Shown here: positions 60,225 through 64,000 of the stretch, in pieces | Numbering within the stretch: position 1 is the stretch's first letter | How the letters are laid out: each line of letters starts with the position of its first letter | Assembly: GCA_003342895.1 (NCBI GenBank) | Contig: PTFA01000005.1 | Span: forward strand, 474,561-538,560 | Direction of reading: 5' to 3' | Source: Casuarius casuarius | Taxonomy: Eukaryota; Chordata; Aves; Casuariiformes; Casuariidae | Length of the DNA stretch: 64,000 bases | The notes under the pieces: model-generated | Seen by the model: only the letters and a program-made list of their open reading frames with translations | Told to the model about the DNA's origin: nothing | Database searches by the model: none | Position numbers and translations under genes: made by a program

Positions 60225-60310
60225 GTAAAACAGGCTGCTATCAGATGTAATGGAGACCAAGGACTTAACAGGATGCAGAAGAGGGATCAGACTTGTGTCT
60301 GCTTAATCAG
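60225..60310 (+). mobile_element. CR1 LINE short fragment
   Basis: ACAGGCTGCTATCAGATGTAATGGAGACCAAGGACTTAACAGGATGCAGAAGAGGGATCAGAC matches the CR1 block 'actgccagaggatgtaatggaggccaagagcttaacaggattcaaaaagggattggac'. It overlaps in content with the start of the 59.4 kb copy. Confidence 0.65.
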
Positions 60311-60599
60311 ACGGGAACAATCGGATTTAAAACACCGTATCTGCACACCTAACGGTGGTCACACATGCGGTGGCCCGTAGGAAACCGGTGTCTGCCGAAG
60401 TGCAGCAGGTTACCAATAGCTGAGCATAGCCGCGCTCCGGCCCGTGGCACAGCCATGGGGGGAAAACATCAGAGTCGCGGCGCGAGCAAACACGAGAGGA
60501 AATGCGAACTCATGCTTAAGGGGAATCCCTAATACAAGTCATAATAACTACTTATCGCTAACAGATTGTGACTAACTGTTATTATCTCCAGGGGCAGCT

Positions 60600-61200
60600 G
60601 GAAGACCGAGGTGTCCTCGTTGCTTTTGTCTCCGCACATGCGTGTCCCCCCTTTCTGCCGCGCTCCCCGCTACCCTTCCTGCCAGGAGGGAAGCGCTGGA
60701 CTGATTTGGCCAAAGTGTGGCCAGGCACATGCAGGGTTTGCTTTGGAGGTGCCCCCTTGTTTCCCATTCGCACCGCTGGGGCCTACGGCGCAGGAGAGGA
60801 GGGTGCGGGTGACGGGGCCGAGCTCTGGGTGCCGGGTGGCCCCGCGCGGGAAGTGGAGGGCGGGATGGGAGGTGGGAGCAGGTGGCGCTGTGTTTATCTG
60901 CTCAGCTGTTGTGTGGCTGCGGAGAGACAGCTGCAGCTGGGAGTGGAGCGCAGGGTCTGGCAGGCTTTCTGCTTTACAGGTTTGTGACCGTGGCAAAACC
61001 AGCGGAGAGCAACGCAGCCGGGAGGCAGGGCCCTGCTGCGGCTGCGCCGCGCTCCGGCACGGCGCCCGTGGCGCGCCTCGCCCCTCGCAGGGGCTGCGAC
61101 GGGCGGGAACGGGGGCCGTGGCGGTGTCGTCTGCAGGCCGGCGCTGCTTTGTGCCCGTGCAAGAGCCCTGGCAGCAGCCCCTGCTGTGTGCCAGCGGGGG
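60600..61200. promoter_or_regulatory. Distal CpG-rich patch, 17-18 kb upstream of CECR2 exon 1
   Basis: 60780-60870 and 61010-61150 are rich in CpG and GC (for example cgccgcgctccggcacggcgcc, 61045-61066) within otherwise ordinary DNA. Frames of 122-270 codons on both strands reflect composition. There is no recognised exon. It might be an unmethylated promoter of an upstream or non-coding transcript, or a GC-rich repeat. Confidence 0.4.
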
Positions 61201-61370
61201 CCTTGGCACTGCTCTCTGGGGCACGCATTTATAGCTGCTCATGCAAATAACCTGGAAGTGTCCCCTGGAGTGGGACAGCTGGTCCCCGGCAGCGTTTTTG
61301 GGAGCATTCTTTATATGTCCATGTAAGTACCCTGGCAATATCTTTTGGGGCTTGCCAGCAGGGGCCCTGG
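61132..61370. repeat. Three-unit imperfect tandem repeat (about 70-83 bases per unit)
   Basis: Three successive segments end in CTTGGCA, CCCCGGCA and CCTGGCA (near 61208, 61290 and 61371) and share a layout: a G/T-rich start, a CATTTATAG / CATTCTTTATATG core (units 2 and 3), AACCTGG / TACCCTGGCA, then GGGGCC-type ends. The period is also visible as three related segments in the minus-strand translation. Units are strongly diverged. Confidence 0.5.
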
Positions 61371-64000
61371 CAGAGGCCAGGAGGCAGCGTCTCGCTGGCT
61401 GAAGCCCTGCCAGCTGAAGCTTTCCAACAGCAGAGCTTTCTTCTGCCCCTAACAAAGAGCCAATGTGGCTAGCGTTATTCATCTATTTCATGCCTTGCTG
61501 CTTTTAATGTGGCAGGGAAATACCAAGAGGAGTTTTAATTTGTCCAAATGATTTTAGACAAGGTTAATACAACTCATCAATAAATGCCACTTTTTATTAA
61601 GTTTTAATTACAACGTCATTTCAACAGGCTGGACTTGTCTTGTCTGCTCAACGTGGCCATTGGGTTTTTGTTTGAGGTGTACTTCCTTTAGCTTCAGTGA
61701 TTAATTTCCATTGCGGACCTAGGAGCTGACATGCTGCCGGAGAGCCCAACTGTCTCAATGTATCCCCGCTGACTGCAGTCCCTGCGCTGGCAATTAGGGC
61801 GTGCTGGAGCGGCACTGCGGGGGTGGGAAGGGGTGGCGTGGTGGTGTGAGAGACATTAAAATGTACGCGGACAAAATGCAGTTGTTGGATCTTTCTTCAC
61901 GCTAATGGAGATTGTCCCTTCCAACAAGCTGCAGCCTGGCTCCGTATCAATGGCTCTGGGACAACTCATGGTGTGTTTTATTAGGCTTGATTTCTTGTTC
62001 TGCAGAAGGGCCTCATCCAGGGCAGATCTGGATGCAGAGTCTAGGCCAAAGTCTTTGAACCTATCACACTACTGTCCCTGCCATGTCCCTACCTTGATAC
62101 ATCTTCGTCTTGGTCCTGGAAAAGAGCCCAGAAAGACTGCTGGTAGCAGGTAGCTTGCTTTTCTAAACAGGGAATGGAGAAGGATGAAATGAATGCTGAT
62201 TGTTTAATCTTTGCTCCCTTGTCCCAGAGATGGGTTTTGAACACCCAGGAGAAGCTGCAGATAGGAGCTGTTTCTGGTCCAACTCACAAAAAGGTGAACA
62301 AACACAAACTATCAGAAACAGTAGAGTCGGTTAGAAGTTCAGCTTGGTTTTACAGTTCTCGTTCTCCAGACTGAAATCAGGAATATAAGATGGTGTGTGC
62401 ATGCATAAGGGGCTAAAGCACAGTTCCCTCCTATGCACCACCCCGCTCTCTGTCCCCAGTATTGTTTCAAAACTCTGCTAAAACGGTTATTTTATGCTGG
62501 TGGCAATTTCTATTAACTCTCTCTTCCTGTAGCAACTTTCTACATCCTTTCCATGCCAGCAAGATCTTTGTAACAGTGGAGAGCCTCACTGCTACAGAAG
62601 ACACAGTAGTGACAAACCACGGCTTGTTTATAATGCTACAAACCAGCCCTCCCTCCACTGCCCTGTACCTTCAGGTACAGCCGGGGCAGTGGCATCAGTG
62701 ATACCTAGCCTTTGCCTCTGCAGAGGGTGCCTTATACGAAGGGGCAAGGCAACGAGAGCTCAGAGCTGCAGAAGACCCCTGCCAGCTTTAAACTGCATTA
62801 GCTGGTGAATCAAATACAAGATAATAAAAAGGCAGAACCAAGACTCTGGGTGAAACTGGGGTACCCAGCTACTGCACAGTTTGCCTCAGGTTGTATTATG
62901 GCAGGATTTAATGTTCAAGAAAACAAGACTGAAGGTAAGTCTACTGAATGAATATTGGTTATAACACAGACTGGTCCCAGCCAGGCAGAAAGCTGCCACG
63001 TGAACTTAGATGACATGTGTCTTGAAGGGGATTTTTCCTTAAAAATGTCCATTGTTGTTACCAGCGGCACTTGGGGTGGTGTGGCGCTCGACTCTGGAGA
63101 CTGGAATAAGGTTATATTAATCCTTGGCATCTATACCTGCCTTGAGAAGGACAAGACAGGTTGGTAGCTAGTCTCAAGGCCTTAAGCTCATCCTCCCCCC
63201 AGGGGTTTCACTCCTTGGGCTCAGAGACAACTTAGAAAGCAGTGCAAGTTTTCAACCTTGAAGAGAGCTCTTCAAGAAAGCTCTGCCATGAAGCCTCAGA
63301 GAGGGCCTGTCCTGCCATTCACTTTTAAGTTGAGGATCTCACTCTTGGTCCCTGCCTGAGCTACACTGCAGGTATGTTGCAGTCATGCCTGTGTCCAGCC
63401 ATGTACCCTGGTGATACAGACTCTGACTTGCTGGCTTGACTTCCTGGCTTGACTGCAACCTGCCTCATCACCATGGACTTCTCTGGCAGTCGTGGGACTC
63501 TTGGCTGAACCTGGTTACCATCACCAGACCTGCTGTGCTCTTCTTGCTCAGGAGCTGTGGGACCATGCCTCTCTCAGCATGTGCCACTGCCCCATGCCTG
63601 CCTTGCTATCACCCTCAGCTCCGAGCTCACCTTCCCTTGTGGGGCAGCCAGCCCTTGCTGCTCTCTCCAGCTAACACGCGATTGATTTCTAGATCCCTGA
63701 TGTTGTTCATGATCTTGCCTTGGCAGTCACCGACGGAGTGAAACTACTGAGAACCACAGTAGGAAAAAGAGTTGTCCCTCTGCAGAAGGTACATCTCCCA
63801 GGTAGGACATAAAGGAAGCAGCTCTCATGTATTACAATGCAATGCAGAGATGGGCAGTGTTCCTGCTCACATGTGCCACATACCAACATCTTCATGCAGG
63901 TTAGAGCCATCCTGCACTCAAGAGGGCCACAGGAATGGGGAACTTTAAGTGGATGATAATAATGGCTCCCCAGGGCTCCCAGCATGTCACTGTGGAGGGG
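61371..64000. other. Intergenic, no gene recognised
   Basis: 61495-61650 is AT-rich with TTTTAATTTG, TTAAGTTTTAATTAC and similar words and may be regulatory. The rest has no recognised exon or repeat; open frames of up to 101 codons lack familiar motifs. Confidence 0.45.

Noticed and set aside
60670..61482. 270-codon minus-strand open frame
   Set aside because: It runs through a CpG-rich patch and a tandem repeat; the residues are mostly P, A, R, S and Q with no family match, and the + strand is equally open.
43425..64000. ADA2 as divergent neighbour of CECR2
   Set aside because: Expected from human gene order, but I could not find its hallmark coding motifs (such as the HVHD metal-binding region) in this flank.
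1..64000. CRISPR arrays, phage, insertion sequences or bacterial operons
   Set aside because: Splice sites, CR1/MIR repeats, CpG islands and lack of dense coding show vertebrate nuclear DNA; no regularly spaced short direct repeats were seen.

Overview
This is a vertebrate nuclear window and almost entirely non-coding. It most likely comes from a bird; a crocodilian or turtle cannot be ruled out. The repeats carry that inference: many strongly diverged CR1 LINE 3' ends, one short CR1 end of avian type (24.8 kb, closing on a TTCTGTGAT-like 8-mer), old MIR-type SINEs, and a remnant of a 5S-rRNA-derived SINE. There is no long protein-coding gene, no bacterial-style gene organisation and no CRISPR array. 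None of the open frames of 60-270 codons scattered through the window resembles a known protein to me.

The one gene I can name is CECR2, on the minus strand. The last 23 codons of its first coding exon (42569-42637) read VPAIAHFCSLF...LPDFEIE and end at a consensus GTGAGA splice donor. The exon runs into a 787-base assembly gap (42638-43424), which hides the start codon, the 5' UTR and probably the transcription start. CpG-rich DNA lies on both sides of the gap, with overlapping GC boxes on the far side. This is the CECR2 promoter island.

Layout: 1-42568 is the 5' part of CECR2 intron 1, at least 42.5 kb long; I saw no second exon. It holds CR1 remnants (8.5-9.1, 12.2-13.6, 16.3-16.7 and 24.8 kb), MIR remnants (4.2, 6.9, 9.7 and 19.9 kb), microsatellites, several stretches that look like ancient DNA-transposon debris, a second CpG-rich patch at 39.3-39.7 kb, and a few non-repetitive stretches that look like candidate enhancers (18.7-19.3, 23.5-23.7 and 29.4-29.6 kb). 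42.0-43.7 kb is the promoter and exon 1 island. 43.7-64.0 kb is the upstream flank: polypyrimidine and minisatellite DNA next to the promoter, CR1 remnants (45.1-45.5 and 59.4-60.3 kb, the latter a cluster with an inverted copy), MIR remnants (47.5 and 50.7 kb), the 5S-type SINE (52.7 kb), and a distal CpG-rich patch at 60.6-61.2 kb followed by a three-unit imperfect tandem repeat.

I searched for an undescribed system and did not find one. The most useful leads are regulatory: the incomplete CECR2 promoter, two further CpG-rich patches that could be alternative first exons, and homeodomain-motif-rich intronic stretches. Every repeat call was made by eye from remembered consensus patterns, so boundaries are approximate.
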